Shown here: positions 20,111-31,368 of the stretch, in pieces
How positions within the stretch are numbered: the stretch's first letter is position 1
Layout of the letters: each line of letters begins with the position of its first letter
Assembly (NCBI RefSeq): GCF_033095865.1
Contig: NZ_AP019365.1
Coordinates: 1,089,501 to 1,153,500 of the forward strand
Source of the DNA: Pseudomonas sp. KU43P
Lineage (GTDB): Bacteria; Pseudomonadota; Gammaproteobacteria; Pseudomonadales; Pseudomonadaceae
DNA: 64,000 bases
Direction: 5' to 3'
The notes under the pieces: model-generated
Database searches by the model: none
What the model was told of the DNA's origin: nothing
What the model saw: the letters and a program-made list of their open reading frames with translations, nothing else
Program-made: the position numbers and the translations under genes

Positions 20111-20907
20111 TGCGCAGAAAATCCTTACTCGAACGTATCCGCCTGCTTGGCCGCTCGGCCATCGACGTGCTGGCGGTGCTGGGGCGCTCGTGCCTGTTCC
20201 TGTTCCATGCGCTGGTCGGCCGCGGCGGCATTGGTGGCGGCTTCCAGCTGCTGACCAAGCAGCTTTACTCGGTGGGCGTGCTGTCGCTGGCGATCGTGGT
20301 GGTGTCGGGCGTGTTCATTGGCATGGTGCTGGCCCTGCAGGGCTACAGCATCCTGACCAAGTACGGCTCCGAGCAGGCTGTCGGGCAGATGGTCGCCCTG
20401 ACCCTGCTGCGCGAGCTGGGCCCGGTAGTGACCGCGCTGCTGTTCGCCGGGCGTGCAGGTTCTGCCTTGACGGCCGAAATCGGCAACATGAAGTCGACCG
20501 AGCAGCTGTCGAGCCTTGAAATGATCGGCGTCGACCCGCTCAAGTACATCGTCGCACCGCGCTTGTGGGCCGGTTTCATTTCCCTGCCGTTGCTGGCGCT
20601 GATCTTCAGCGTGGTCGGCATCTGGGGTGGCTCGTGGGTCGCGGTAGACTGGCTGGGTGTTTACGAGGGCTCGTTCTGGGCCAACATGCAGAACAGTGTT
20701 TCCTTCACCGACGACGTGCTCAACGGGCTGATCAAGAGCCTGGTGTTCGCCTTCGTCACGACCTGGATCGCCGTATTCCAGGGGTACGACTGTGAGCCCA
20801 CCTCAGAGGGGATCAGCCGTGCCACCACCAAGACCGTGGTCTATGCCTCGTTGGCAGTACTGGGTCTGGACTTTATTCTGACCGCCTTGATGTTTGGAGA
20901 TTTCTGA
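20110..20907 (+). CDS. mlaE: MlaE (Ttg2B), permease of the phospholipid transporter
   Basis: MlaE/YrbE permease of 265 residues with about five to six hydrophobic segments. The family core [21 protein letters not shown] is split here by normal residues at about 101-121, followed by the [21 protein letters not shown] coupling region that contacts MlaF. Start overlaps the mlaF stop (TGATG), and stop overlaps the mlaD start, so translation is coupled throughout. Confidence 0.95.
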   Translation: MRRKSLLERIRLLGRSAIDVLAVLGRSCLFLFHALVGRGGIGGGFQLLTKQLYSVGVLSLAIVVVSGVFIGMVLALQGYSILTKYGSEQAVGQMVALTLLRELGPVVTALLFAGRAGSALTAEIGNMKSTEQLSSLEMIGVDPLKYIVAPRLWAGFISLPLLALIFSVVGIWGGSWVAVDWLGVYEGSFWANMQNSVSFTDDVLNGLIKSLVFAFVTTWIAVFQGYDCEPTSEGISRATTKTVVYASLAVLGLDFILTALMFGDF

Positions 20908-21392
20908 TGCAAAACCGCACCCTGGAAATCGGTGTCGGCCTGTTCCTCCTGGCCGGGATCCTGGCGCTGCTGCTGCTGGCCCTGCGTGTCAGCGGGCTGT
21001 CGGCCAGCCCGAGCAGCGATACCTATAAAGTTTATGCCTACTTCGACAATATCGCCGGTTTGACGGTCAGAGCTAAAGTGACCATGGCCGGTGTGACGAT
21101 CGGCAAGGTCACCGCCATCGATCTGGACCGTGATTCCTACACCGGTCGGGTGACATTGCAGCTGGACAAGTCGGTGGATAACCTGCCGACCGACTCCACG
21201 GCCTCGATCCTGACTGCCGGCCTGCTTGGCGAGAAGTACATCGGTATCAGCGTGGGCGGCGAAGAAGAGGTGCTCAAGGACGGTGCAACCATCCATGACA
21301 CCCAGTCTGCCCTGGTGCTGGAAGATCTGATTGGCAAGTTCCTGCTCAACACCGTTGGCAAGGAACCGAAAGAAGCGCAACCGGCTAATTAA
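20907..21392 (+). CDS. mlaD: MlaD (Ttg2C), MCE-domain substrate-binding protein
   Basis: A 161-residue protein with a single N-terminal membrane helix (LFLLAGILALLLLALRV) and one MCE domain (VYAYFDNIAGLTVRAKVTMAG region, then GLLGEKYIGI). MlaD forms a hexameric ring in the periplasm that gives lipids a channel between MlaE and MlaC. ATG overlaps the mlaE stop codon. Confidence 0.95.
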   Translation: MQNRTLEIGVGLFLLAGILALLLLALRVSGLSASPSSDTYKVYAYFDNIAGLTVRAKVTMAGVTIGKVTAIDLDRDSYTGRVTLQLDKSVDNLPTDSTASILTAGLLGEKYIGISVGGEEEVLKDGATIHDTQSALVLEDLIGKFLLNTVGKEPKEAQPAN

Positions 21393-21401
21393 GGAGTTTC
21401 C

Positions 21402-22049
21402 ATGATTTCGATCTTGCGACGTGGCCTGCTGGTCCTGCTGGCGACCTTCCCCCTGTTGACCCTGGCAGCGCAATCGCCCCATGACGTGGTGCAGAACACC
21501 ACCAACGCGCTGTTGAGCGATCTGAAGGCCAACAAGGAGCAGTACAAGACCAACCCGAACGCCTTCTACGATGCGCTCAACAACATCCTGGGCCCGGTGG
21601 TCGATGCCGATGGCATTTCCAGGAGCATCATGACTGTCAAGTACTCGCGCAAGGCTACGCCCGCGCAGATGCAGCGCTTCCAGGAAAACTTCAAACGCAG
21701 CCTGATGCAGTTCTACGGCAATGCCCTGCTCGAGTACAACAACCAGGGTATCGTGGTCGATCCGGCCAAGGCTGACGACGGCAAGCGCGCCAGCGTCGGC
21801 ATGAAGGTCACCGGCAACAACGGTGCCGTCTACCCGGTGCAGTACACCCTGGAAAACCTCGGTGGCGAGTGGAAGGTGCGTAACGTGATCGTCAACGGCA
21901 TCAACATCGGCAAGCTGTTCCGTGACCAGTTCGCAGATGCCATGCAGCGCAACGGCAACGACCTGGACAAGACCATCGACGGCTGGGCCGGCGAAGTGGC
22001 CAAGGCGAAGCAGGCTGCCGAAAACTCCGATGAGAAGACCGTCAAATGA
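21402..22049 (+). CDS. mlaC: MlaC (Ttg2D), periplasmic phospholipid carrier
   Basis: Periplasmic protein of 215 residues with a signal peptide (RRGLLVLLATFPLLTLAAQS, cleavage near residue 22) and the MlaC/Ttg2 fold (YKTNPNAFYDALNNILGPVVD, then SRSIMTVKYSRKATPAQMQRF in part). It shuttles phospholipids between MlaD and the outer-membrane MlaA. Ends by an ATGA overlap with mlaB. Confidence 0.95.
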   Translation: MISILRRGLLVLLATFPLLTLAAQSPHDVVQNTTNALLSDLKANKEQYKTNPNAFYDALNNILGPVVDADGISRSIMTVKYSRKATPAQMQRFQENFKRSLMQFYGNALLEYNNQGIVVDPAKADDGKRASVGMKVTGNNGAVYPVQYTLENLGGEWKVRNVIVNGINIGKLFRDQFADAMQRNGNDLDKTIDGWAGEVAKAKQAAENSDEKTVK

Positions 22050-22348
22050 GTGAGACCGGCGTAAGCATGGCCGAGCCGGGCGTGCTGCGCCTGGCCGGTG
22101 TGCTGGATTACCGCAGCGGCCCGGCCTTGCGCAAGCAGGGCAAGGCGCTGATCGCCGCCGCCCGCGAAACACAGCTGGTGCTCGATTGCTCGTCGGTCGA
22201 GAAGTCGTCCAGCGTTGGTTTGTCGCTGCTGCTGGCGTTCATGCGCGATGCCCAGGCGGCTGGCAAGGTCTGCGAAGTGCGCGGCATGCCGGACGACATG
22301 CGGGAAATCGCCGGGGTCTATGACCTCGATGAAGTACTGGCGAGCTGA
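22046..22348 (+). CDS. mlaB: MlaB, STAS-domain subunit
   Basis: A 100-residue STAS-domain protein. The core LVLDCSSVEKSSSVGLSLLLAF matches the STAS loop and helix that bind MlaF and stabilise the ATPase. It overlaps mlaC by four bases (ATGA) and is the last gene before a strong terminator, closing the mlaFEDCB operon. Confidence 0.9.
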   Translation: MSETGVSMAEPGVLRLAGVLDYRSGPALRKQGKALIAAARETQLVLDCSSVEKSSSVGLSLLLAFMRDAQAAGKVCEVRGMPDDMREIAGVYDLDEVLAS

Positions 22349-22368
22349 TGGCTCGTTACTGATGGTAG

Positions 22369-22421
22369 GCCCCTCGGTCAGCGCGCTCACTCGGTGGGCT
22401 TCGCAGGCGAGGGGCTTTTTT
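22369..22421 (+). terminator. Terminator of the mla operon
   Basis: GCCCCTCG (22369-22376) pairs with CGAGGGGC (22408-22415), followed by six T. A TATGAT sequence at 22423-22428 directly after it could be the -10 of ibaG-murA. Confidence 0.75.
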
Positions 22422-22467
22422 GTATGATGGCCGACCCGTGCGCATCGGGCGCCGATTGAGGTTGAGC

Positions 22468-23996
<1,529 letters not shown>

Positions 23997-24088
23997 TCAT
24001 CTGCCTGGCGCAGGGACGCGCCTCACGAATTGAATGCGGCCAGGTCGACGACCTGGCCGGCAGTAGCCGCTTAAGGACCGACGTTCCA

Positions 24089-24724
24089 ATGTTGACCATC
24101 GCGCTTTCCAAAGGCCGCATCCTCGACGATACCCTGCCGTTGCTGGCCGAGGCCGGCATTGTGCCGACCGAGAATCCGGACAAGAGCCGCAAGCTGATCA
24201 TCCCCACCACGCAAGACGACGTGCGCCTGCTGATCGTGCGTGCCACCGATGTGCCGACCTATGTCGAGCATGGCGCCGCCGACCTTGGCGTGGCAGGCAA
24301 GGACGTGCTGATGGAGTACGGCGGTCAAGGCCTGTACGAGCCGCTTGACCTGCAGATCGCCCGTTGCAAGCTGATGACCGCAGGCGCGGTCGGTGCGCCG
24401 GAGCCCAAGGGCCGCCTGCGTGTGGCCACCAAGTTCGTCAACGTGGCCAAGCGCTACTACGCCGAACAGGGGCGCCAGGTCGACATCATCAAGCTGTACG
24501 GCTCGATGGAGCTGGCCCCCTTGATCAACCTCGCCGACAAGATCATCGACGTCGTCGACACCGGCAACACCCTGCGCGCCAACGGCCTGGAACCCCAGGA
24601 ACTGATCGCCACGATCAGCTCGCGCCTGGTGGTCAACAAGGCATCGATGAAGATGCAGCACGCCCGCATCCAGAGCCTGATCGATACCCTGCGCCAAGCG
24701 GTCGAATCGCGACACCGCGGCTGA
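24089..24724 (+). CDS. hisG: ATP phosphoribosyltransferase, short form
   Basis: HisG of 211 residues catalyses the first step of histidine synthesis (ATP plus PRPP). The start at 24089 ([11 protein letters not shown]) is set by conservation; earlier in-frame codons lie in the murA-hisG spacer. The PRPP-binding region [16 protein letters not shown] is present. It lacks the C-terminal ACT-like regulatory domain of long HisG, so it must work with HisZ, which is not in this window. hisD and hisC follow. Confidence 0.95.
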   Translation: MLTIALSKGRILDDTLPLLAEAGIVPTENPDKSRKLIIPTTQDDVRLLIVRATDVPTYVEHGAADLGVAGKDVLMEYGGQGLYEPLDLQIARCKLMTAGAVGAPEPKGRLRVATKFVNVAKRYYAEQGRQVDIIKLYGSMELAPLINLADKIIDVVDTGNTLRANGLEPQELIATISSRLVVNKASMKMQHARIQSLIDTLRQAVESRHRG

Positions 24725-24850
24725 CTTCCTTGCGCGACCTTCGCTGTCGCGCCCGTCTATCCGCGTCATAGCCATTTTTCTCGGGTGCCCGCGCGGATGG
24801 ATTGGTAGCCTAGGGCGCCTGAGCATTCGCCAATAATCGAGGCCCTCGCC

Positions 24851-26176
24851 ATGACCGTGTCCACTGCAATTGCCCGTCTCAACGCTGCTGATCCGGATTT
24901 CGCCCGACATCTGGATCATCTGCTGAGCTGGGAAAGTGTGTCCGATGACGCGGTCAACCAGCGCGTGCTCGACATCATCAAGGCCGTGCGCGAGCGTGGC
25001 GATGCGGCACTGGTGGAGTTCACCCAGCGTTTCGATGGTGTCGATGCCAAGACTATCGATGACCTCATCCTGGGGCGCGAGCGCCTGGAACTGGCCCTGA
25101 CCCGCATTACCCCGGTCCAGCGTGAAGCCCTGGAGAAAGCCGCCAACCGTGTGCGCATGTACCACGAGCGGCAGAAGCAGGACTCCTGGCAGTACACCGA
25201 AGCCGACGGCACCGTGCTGGGCCAGAAGGTCACGCCACTGGACCGCGCCGGCCTGTACGTGCCGGGTGGCAAGGCGTCGTACCCGTCTTCGGTGCTGATG
25301 AACGCCATTCCTGCCAAGGTCGCCGGCGTCACCGAGGTGGTGATGGTGGTGCCGACCCCGCGCGGCGAGGTCAATGAGCTGGTGCTGGCAGCGGCCTGCA
25401 TCGCCGGTGTCGACCGGGTGTTCACCGTGGGTGGCGCCCAGGCAGTCGCAGCGCTGGCCTACGGCACCGAGAGCGTACCGCAGGTGGACAAGATCGTCGG
25501 TCCGGGCAACATCTATGTGGCCACTGCCAAGCGTCACGTATTCGGTCAGGTCGGTATCGACATGATCGCCGGCCCTTCGGAAATCCTCGTGGTGTGCGAT
25601 GGCCAGACCGACCCGGACTGGATCGCCATGGACCTGTTTTCCCAGGCCGAGCACGATGAAGACGCCCAGGCCATCCTGGTCAGCCCTGATGCTGCGTTCC
25701 TCGACCGGGTTGCCGCCAGCATCGACAAGCTGCTGCCAACCATGGAGCGCGCCGAGATCATCGAAAAATCCATCAATGGCCGCGGGGCGCTGATTCAGGT
25801 GCGTGACATGCAGCAGGCCATGGACGTGGCCAACCGTATCGCTCCGGAGCACCTTGAGCTGTCGGTCGCCGATCCGCAGGCCTGGCTGCCGCAGATTCGC
25901 CACGCCGGCGCGATCTTCATGGGCCGCCACACCAGCGAGGCACTGGGCGACTACTGCGCAGGCCCCAACCATGTGTTGCCGACTTCCGGTACCGCACGTT
26001 TCTCGTCGCCGCTGGGGGTGTATGACTTCCAGAAGCGTTCGTCGATCATCTACTGCTCCGAGCAGGGCGCATCCGAACTCGGTCACACCGCCTCGGTGCT
26101 GGCCCGTGGCGAATCGCTGACCGCCCACGCACGCAGCGCCGAATACCGTATCCTGACCCAAGACAAGGGGAACTGA
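24851..26176 (+). CDS. hisD: Histidinol dehydrogenase
   Basis: A 441-residue zinc enzyme that carries out the last two oxidations to histidine. Conserved [25 protein letters not shown] region (about 137-157), the [16 protein letters not shown] segment and IAGPSEILV are seen. Start ATG 24851 follows a 126-base spacer after hisG that shows no gene. It ends two bases before hisC. Confidence 0.96.
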   Translation: MTVSTAIARLNAADPDFARHLDHLLSWESVSDDAVNQRVLDIIKAVRERGDAALVEFTQRFDGVDAKTIDDLILGRERLELALTRITPVQREALEKAANRVRMYHERQKQDSWQYTEADGTVLGQKVTPLDRAGLYVPGGKASYPSSVLMNAIPAKVAGVTEVVMVVPTPRGEVNELVLAAACIAGVDRVFTVGGAQAVAALAYGTESVPQVDKIVGPGNIYVATAKRHVFGQVGIDMIAGPSEILVVCDGQTDPDWIAMDLFSQAEHDEDAQAILVSPDAAFLDRVAASIDKLLPTMERAEIIEKSINGRGALIQVRDMQQAMDVANRIAPEHLELSVADPQAWLPQIRHAGAIFMGRHTSEALGDYCAGPNHVLPTSGTARFSSPLGVYDFQKRSSIIYCSEQGASELGHTASVLARGESLTAHARSAEYRILTQDKGN

Positions 26177-26178
26177 GC

Positions 26179-27225
26179 ATGAGTCGATTCTGGAGCCCCT
26201 TCGTCAAGGACCTGGTGCCTTACGTGCCGGGCGAGCAGCCAAAGCTGGCGCGGCTGGTCAAGCTGAACACCAACGAGAACCCGTATGGCCCGTCGCCCAA
26301 GGCGCTGGACGCCATGCGCGGTGAGCTCAACGACAACCTGCGCCTGTACCCGGACCCGAACAGCGACCGGCTCAAGCAGGCAGTGGCCGAGTATTACGGT
26401 GTAACGCCCGCCCAGGTGTTCGTCGGCAATGGCTCGGACGAGGTGCTGGCGCATATCTTCCACGGTCTGTTCCAGCACGGCGGCCCGCTGCTGTTCCCCG
26501 ACGTCAGCTATAGCTTCTACCCGGTGTACTGCGGCCTGTACGGCATTGCGTTCGAACAGGTGCCGCTGGACGAGCAGTTCCAGATCCGTGTCGAGGACTA
26601 CAACAAGCCCAACGCCGGCATCATCTTCCCCAACCCTAACGCGCCGACCGGCTGCCTATTGCCGCTGCAGGCGATCGAGCACATGCTGCAGGCCAACCGC
26701 GACTCGGTGGTGGTGGTGGACGAAGCCTACATCGACTTTGGCGGTGAGACGGCCATCAGCCTGGTAGGGCGCTACGACAACCTGCTGGTCACCCAGACCC
26801 TGTCGAAGTCGCGCTCCCTGGCCGGCTTGCGCGTCGGCCTGGCGGTCGGCCATCCGGACCTGATCGAGGCGCTGGAGCGGATCAAGAACAGCTTCAACTC
26901 CTACCCGCTGGACCGCATGGCGATCGTCGGTGCGGCGGCGGCGTTCGAAGACCGTGCGTATTTCGATGAGACCTGCCGCAAGGTGATCGACAGCCGCGAG
27001 GCGTTGGTCGAGCAGTTGGTGGCCAAGGGGTTCGAAGTGCTGCCGTCGGCTGCCAACTTCATCTTCGCCCGCCATCCGCAGCAGGATGCCGCGCAACTGG
27101 CGGCGCGCCTGCGTGAACAGGGCGTGATCGTGCGCCACTTCAAGCAGCAGCGCATTGCCCAGTTCCTGCGTATCACCATCGGTACGCCGGAGATGAACCA
27201 GGCGCTGATCGACGCATTGGGCTGA
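26179..27225 (+). CDS. hisC: Histidinol-phosphate aminotransferase
   Basis: PLP-dependent aminotransferase of 348 residues (class II, HisC). The lysine that holds PLP is in [14 protein letters not shown] (about residues 214-227), and NPNAPTG and DEAYIDFGG motifs are present. It converts imidazole-acetol phosphate to histidinol phosphate. Two-base gap to hisD. A hairpin terminator follows at 27234. Confidence 0.95.
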   Translation: MSRFWSPFVKDLVPYVPGEQPKLARLVKLNTNENPYGPSPKALDAMRGELNDNLRLYPDPNSDRLKQAVAEYYGVTPAQVFVGNGSDEVLAHIFHGLFQHGGPLLFPDVSYSFYPVYCGLYGIAFEQVPLDEQFQIRVEDYNKPNAGIIFPNPNAPTGCLLPLQAIEHMLQANRDSVVVVDEAYIDFGGETAISLVGRYDNLLVTQTLSKSRSLAGLRVGLAVGHPDLIEALERIKNSFNSYPLDRMAIVGAAAAFEDRAYFDETCRKVIDSREALVEQLVAKGFEVLPSAANFIFARHPQQDAAQLAARLREQGVIVRHFKQQRIAQFLRITIGTPEMNQALIDALG

Positions 27226-27233
27226 TTGCCATC

Positions 27234-27257
27234 GGGGCCGTACTGCGGCCCCTTTGT
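27234..27257. terminator. Terminator between convergent hisC and phosphodiesterase gene
   Basis: GGGGCCG (27234-27240) pairs with CGGCCCC (27246-27252) followed by TTTGTT. It occupies the whole 32-base gap and may serve both sides. Confidence 0.7.
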
Positions 27258-28439
27258 TCAATAGGCAACTCTCTCGTTGGCGGGCGGTTTACCGGCCGGT
27301 TCATTGCGTACCGCTGCCGCTGTGCCATTGAGCATCAGCAGGTAATCATTGACCTGTTCCATCCCGTCCGGATCTGTCCACTGCCCGTGAGCCGCTGGCA
27401 CTTCTGTCAGCAGCTGCCCGTTCCTGTAGATCGTTACGCCTGCGCTGGAAGTGCTGTTCCATAACAGGCGCGCGCGGCTTTCGTCGGCCCTTGCCTTGCG
27501 CACCCCGGTTTCGCCCAGTAGCGGAGTGCCGTCGAGGTTCCATTGGGGCTGCAGATCGACCCCCATGTGCCGTAGCACGGTGGGCGCAACCGACGTTTGC
27601 GCGGCATGGCTGTACAGATTGTTGGGGCCTGGGTTGTCTTCTGGAATGCTGGGCTCGGTCAGCTCTTCGTTCAGCACCTTGTTGCTGGCGATGAACACGG
27701 TCTTTTCCTGCTCCGTCACGCCGCCATGTCCTTTGCCCCAGAAGTCGCGGCCATGGTCCGTGCTGACGATGACCAGCCAATCTTCCTGGGGATGTTCCTT
27801 CACGCGTACTTCGATCTTGTCCAGCAACCGCCCGATTCGGTTGTCGGTTTCGCGCAGCGCGAACTGATAGCGCTCGCCGAAACCGCTGCTATGGCCAACC
27901 TGGTCAGGCTCATCGAGCTGGATGAAGGTGAAGTCGGCAGATTGCCTGTCGAGAATTTCCAGGGTGCGCTCGACGACCTGATCATCCGACAAGCCGCTTT
28001 CACGCACATCATTGCCCTGTGCGTCTTCGAGCAAGAACGAGGTGTTGATGGGAGGCCAGTTCACCACGCTGGCCAGGTAGGCATTCGGCAACGCCTGTCG
28101 CAGCCTTTTGAACAGGCTGGGGAATGCAGGATCGACCCGTAGTGACTCGGCATTGGAGGTAACGCCATGCTTGTTCGCCCACACGCCGGTCAGCAAGGTG
28201 ATCCAGCCGGGGCCGCTGACGGTCGCTTGTTCGCTGGCCCGGCCGTTGATGCCGCCAGCGTATGCCTTGGCGTAGTGCAAGCGGCGCTTGAGCTGGGTGT
28301 CGTCACCCAACGCTTCGTAGTGCTGCAGTTGAACGCCATCGATACCGATGAACAGAGTCTTGGGCTGCGACACCTGAGATCCTGCGCCGCAGCCTGATAG
28401 CAGCAGGCATGCCAGCAGTAGCGAGTCGGTCATGCGCAT
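27258..28439 (-). CDS. Lipoprotein of the type I phosphodiesterase / alkaline phosphatase superfamily
   Basis: About 393 residues. The start is a lipoprotein signal: MRMTDSLLLACLLLSGCGAG, with LSGC as lipobox. The mature part has the alkaline-phosphatase-superfamily metal and nucleophile motifs: FIGIDGVQ (first Asp), WITLLTGVWANKHGV (nucleophile Thr), LDEPDQVGH and STDHGRDFWGKGHGG. This fits the nucleotide pyrophosphatase / phosphodiesterase group; the substrate is unknown. ATG 28439 or 28433 could start it. It is divergent from a GntR regulator 140 bases away, which may control it. Probably anchored facing the periplasm. Confidence 0.82.
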   Translation of the reverse strand: MRMTDSLLLACLLLSGCGAGSQVSQPKTLFIGIDGVQLQHYEALGDDTQLKRRLHYAKAYAGGINGRASEQATVSGPGWITLLTGVWANKHGVTSNAESLRVDPAFPSLFKRLRQALPNAYLASVVNWPPINTSFLLEDAQGNDVRESGLSDDQVVERTLEILDRQSADFTFIQLDEPDQVGHSSGFGERYQFALRETDNRIGRLLDKIEVRVKEHPQEDWLVIVSTDHGRDFWGKGHGGVTEQEKTVFIASNKVLNEELTEPSIPEDNPGPNNLYSHAAQTSVAPTVLRHMGVDLQPQWNLDGTPLLGETGVRKARADESRARLLWNSTSSAGVTIYRNGQLLTEVPAAHGQWTDPDGMEQVNDYLLMLNGTAAAVRNEPAGKPPANERVAY

Positions 28440-28494
28440 GAGGTGGCATCCCTGATCCTTTTGTCGGAAGCGTTGCAACAAAATGCGGCATTCA

Positions 28495-28516
28495 CAACTG
28501 GTAAAAATGTCAGTTG
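28495..28516. promoter_or_regulatory. Inverted repeat in phosphodiesterase/GntR divergent gap
   Basis: CAACTG (28495-28500) and CAGTTG (28511-28516) form an inverted repeat with a 10-base centre in the 140-base intergenic region. A possible operator for the adjacent GntR-family regulator; no experimental parallel is known to me. Confidence 0.35.
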
Positions 28517-28579
28517 CATTGAAGACCCGAGAGTGTTCGAGTAAGCTTCGAAAATTCATCGGATGATTGGTTGAGTACC

Positions 28580-29230
28580 ATGAGTAGCGAATTGCCTCGG
28601 CGCTCCCTGGTCGAGCTCGCCGTCGAGCGGATGCGCGAACGCATCCTCCAGGGCGACTGGGCCGTTGGGGAGCGCTTGCCGACCGAGCCTGTGCTGGCAG
28701 TGGAAATGGGCATCAGCCGCAACACCGTGCGGGAAGCCATGCGCGTGTTGGCATTCAGCGGCCTGGTAGAGATTCGTCAGGGAGATGGTAGCTACCTGCG
28801 CACCTGCCAGGACCCCTTGCAAGCCGTGCTGGCCATGTCCCGCTGTACGCCTGAGCAGGCCCGGGAGACCCGGCACATTCTCGAAAGCGAAGCCATCGGG
28901 CTTGCGGCGCTGCGGCGCACCGACGAGGACTTGCGAGGCTTGCACGAAGCCCTTCAAGCCAGCGCAGCGCACTTTCACGGCGACATCAATGCATATGTCA
29001 GCTGCGACCTGGTATTTCACCAGCGCCTGATCGATGCCGCACATAACCCGGCCCTGAGCGAGTTGTACCGTTATTTCTCGGGCGTAGTCAGCGCGGCCTT
29101 GCAGCGCAACATGGCCACGGTGCCCCGCTGCCAGGCGACTTTCGACCTGCATGGGCAGATCCTCGTCGCCATCGAACAACGCGATCCGGAGCAGGCCAAG
29201 CGCCTGAGCCGCACCCTCATCGAATCCTGA
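28580..29230 (+). CDS. GntR-family transcriptional regulator, FadR subfamily (FCD domain)
   Basis: Regulator of 216 residues. The N-terminal winged helix has the GntR pattern (AVERMRERILQGDWAVGERL, then GISRNTVREAMRVLAFSGLV at about 49-68). The helical C-terminal FCD domain has the usual Asp and His metal-site candidates (CDLVFHQRLIDAAHNP). ATG 28580 is chosen over TTG 28571. The transporter gene starts 13 bases after it, so it likely regulates that transporter and perhaps the divergent phosphodiesterase. The effector is probably a small carboxylate but is not known. Confidence 0.88.
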   Translation: MSSELPRRSLVELAVERMRERILQGDWAVGERLPTEPVLAVEMGISRNTVREAMRVLAFSGLVEIRQGDGSYLRTCQDPLQAVLAMSRCTPEQARETRHILESEAIGLAALRRTDEDLRGLHEALQASAAHFHGDINAYVSCDLVFHQRLIDAAHNPALSELYRYFSGVVSAALQRNMATVPRCQATFDLHGQILVAIEQRDPEQAKRLSRTLIES

Positions 29231-29243
29231 ACACGAGAAGGCC

Positions 29244-30509
29244 ATGGCTGAACCTGTCACCCGCGAGCGAGAGCTCGATGAACTGCTGATCGACGCCGAA
29301 GCCGACGACGCCCAGGTACAGCAACAGGCTGTCGTGCTGCGACGGCCATGGCTCTTGTTGCTTGGGCTGGTGCTGGTGGCGCTGAACCTGCGCCCAGCGC
29401 TGTCGAGCATGGCGCCTGTGCTGGGCCAGGTGTCTGAGGGCCTGGGCCTGAATGCATCGCAGGCCGGCCTGCTGACCACCCTGCCAGTACTCTGCCTAGG
29501 GTTGTTCGCGCCACTGGCGCCGATGCTTGCGCGCCGGTTCGGCAGCGAGCGGGTAATCCTCGGCATCTTGTTGACCCTAGCGCTGGGCATCCTGGTGCGC
29601 AGTGCATTGGGGGCAGTCGGGGTGTTCGTGGGCAGCCTGATGGCGGGCGCCAGTATCGGCGTCATCGGCGTGTTGCTGCCGGGTATCGTCAAGCGGGATT
29701 TCCCTCAACATGCCGGGACCTTGACCGGGGTCTATACCATGGCACTGTGCCTTGGGGCAGCCATGGCCGCTGGCGCCACCGTGCCACTGAGCCAGCATTT
29801 CGACGACAGCTGGGCCGCTGGCCTGGGCTTCTGGATGCTGCCGGCGCTGCTGGCGATGCTGGTCTGGTTGCCCCAGGCGCGTCAGGGCCATGGCTTGCAC
29901 AAGGTGGCTTATCGGGTGCGCGGATTGTGGCGTGATCCGCTGGCATGGCAGGTCACCTTGTACATGGGCCTGCAGTCGTCATTGGCCTATATCGTCTTTG
30001 GCTGGTTGCCGTCGATCCTCATCGGCCGTGGCCTGAGCCCGACCGAGGCCGGCCTGGTGCTGTCCGGCTCGGTGATCGTGCAGTTGATCAGCTCGTTGGC
30101 TGCACCGTGGCTGGCGACGCGGGGTAAGGACCAGCGGCTGGCCATCGTGATCGTGATGCTGGTCACCCTGGCTGGCCTGTTCGGCTGCCTGTATGCGCCC
30201 ATCGAGGGGCTCTGGGGGTGGGCGGTTCTGCTCGGGTTGGGGCAGGGGGGTACCTTCGCCCTGGCGCTGACGCTGATCGTGCTGCGCTCGAAGGATGCGC
30301 ATGTGGCTGCGAACCTTTCGAGCATGGCTCAAGGGGTGGGGTACACGCTGGCGTCCATGGGGCCTTTCGCAGTCGGCCTGGTGCACGACGTGACCGGTGG
30401 CTGGGCGGCGGTGGGGTGGATCTTCGCCGTACTGGGCGTTGGGGCCATCGTGTTCGGACTCGGCGCCGGGCGGGCGCTTCATGTGCAGGTGACCAGCGAA
30501 AGGCTCTGA
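29244..30509 (+). CDS. MFS transporter of the CynX/NimT family
   Basis: Membrane protein of 421 residues with about 12 hydrophobic segments; a hydrophilic, acidic N-terminal stretch of about 30 residues precedes TM1. The family segment LNLRPALSSMAPVLGQV is present after TM1, as in CynX/NimT (cyanate or 2-nitroimidazole transport). The real substrate cannot be told. It lies 13 bases after the GntR gene and is likely co-transcribed with it. Confidence 0.86.
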   Translation: MAEPVTRERELDELLIDAEADDAQVQQQAVVLRRPWLLLLGLVLVALNLRPALSSMAPVLGQVSEGLGLNASQAGLLTTLPVLCLGLFAPLAPMLARRFGSERVILGILLTLALGILVRSALGAVGVFVGSLMAGASIGVIGVLLPGIVKRDFPQHAGTLTGVYTMALCLGAAMAAGATVPLSQHFDDSWAAGLGFWMLPALLAMLVWLPQARQGHGLHKVAYRVRGLWRDPLAWQVTLYMGLQSSLAYIVFGWLPSILIGRGLSPTEAGLVLSGSVIVQLISSLAAPWLATRGKDQRLAIVIVMLVTLAGLFGCLYAPIEGLWGWAVLLGLGQGGTFALALTLIVLRSKDAHVAANLSSMAQGVGYTLASMGPFAVGLVHDVTGGWAAVGWIFAVLGVGAIVFGLGAGRALHVQVTSERL

Positions 30510-30606
30510 GGGTTGGCCTGGCCTTCACTGGCCCTGTCGCCGGTACTGGCGAAGCCAAGCGGGGCAGATTATTGTGCTGCTTTCAACTGCCAGGAGGTCC
30601 CCGCCC

Positions 30607-31077
30607 ATGAGCGACGCCAATCGTGACCTGATCACCCGCTTCTACCAGGCCTTCCAGCGCCTGGACGCCGAAGCCATGGTGGCCTGCTACAGCGATGACA
30701 TCGTCTTCAGCGACCCAGTCTTCGGCACCTTGCGTGGGCGGGATGCCGGTGACATGTGGCGCATGCTCACCATCCGAGCCAAGGACTTCTCCCTGACCTT
30801 CGACCAGGTACGCGCCGACGTAACCAGCGGTTGCGCCCATTGGGTGGCGACGTACCTGTTCAGCCAGACTGGCCGAGTTGTCATCAACGATATTCAGGCG
30901 CGCTTCGTCATCCGCGATGGCCTTATCTGCCAGCATGACGACAGCTTCGACCTGTGGCGCTGGTCGCGTCAGGCACTGGGCATGCCAGGCGTGTTGCTGG
31001 GCTGGACGCCGCTGTTGCAGAACAAGGTCCGCCAGCAGGCGTACAAGGGACTGCGCGCGTACCAGCAGGCGAGTTGA
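30607..31077 (+). CDS. NTF2-like (SnoaL-type) protein
   Basis: A 156-residue protein with an N-terminal SnoaL/NTF2 fold: helix (RDLITRFYQAFQRLDAEAM) followed by YSDDIVFSDPVFG and a curved sheet ending VIRDGLICQHDDSFDLWRW. Such proteins bind or isomerise small hydrophobic molecules; no specific function can be assigned. The ATG at 30607 is preceded by CAGGAGG. It is followed after six bases by a GIY-YIG gene. Confidence 0.82.
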   Translation: MSDANRDLITRFYQAFQRLDAEAMVACYSDDIVFSDPVFGTLRGRDAGDMWRMLTIRAKDFSLTFDQVRADVTSGCAHWVATYLFSQTGRVVINDIQARFVIRDGLICQHDDSFDLWRWSRQALGMPGVLLGWTPLLQNKVRQQAYKGLRAYQQAS

Positions 31078-31083
31078 AGGAAG

Positions 31084-31368
31084 GTGAGTGACGTGATCGC
31101 AACCCCAGTTGGCAAACCCTGGTTCGTCTACCTGGTACGGGCTGCCAATGGTTCGCTGTACTGCGGCATCAGTGATGACCCGCAGCGGCGTTTCGTGGCG
31201 CATCAGAAAGGGCAGGGAGCACGCTATTTCAAGACCAGCCCGGCGCAGGCGTTGGTCTATGTCGAGCAGTGGCCGGACAAGGGCGAAGCGCTGCGCCAGG
31301 AGCGTCTGGTGAAGCGGCTGCGAAAGTCTGCCAAGGAGGCCCTGGTGGCCTCCTATGCCGCCAGCTGA
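31084..31368 (+). CDS. GIY-YIG domain protein (YhbQ/UPF0213-like)
   Basis: A 94-residue single-domain GIY-YIG protein. Seen motifs are [17 protein letters not shown] (the GIY and YIG strands as VYLV and YCGI) and [20 protein letters not shown]. Proteins of this size (YhbQ type) have weak nuclease activity and a suggested DNA-damage role. The GTG start at 31084 follows GAAGGAAG. It abuts the convergent ndpA stop at 31369 with no gap. Confidence 0.87.
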   Translation: MSDVIATPVGKPWFVYLVRAANGSLYCGISDDPQRRFVAHQKGQGARYFKTSPAQALVYVEQWPDKGEALRQERLVKRLRKSAKEALVASYAAS

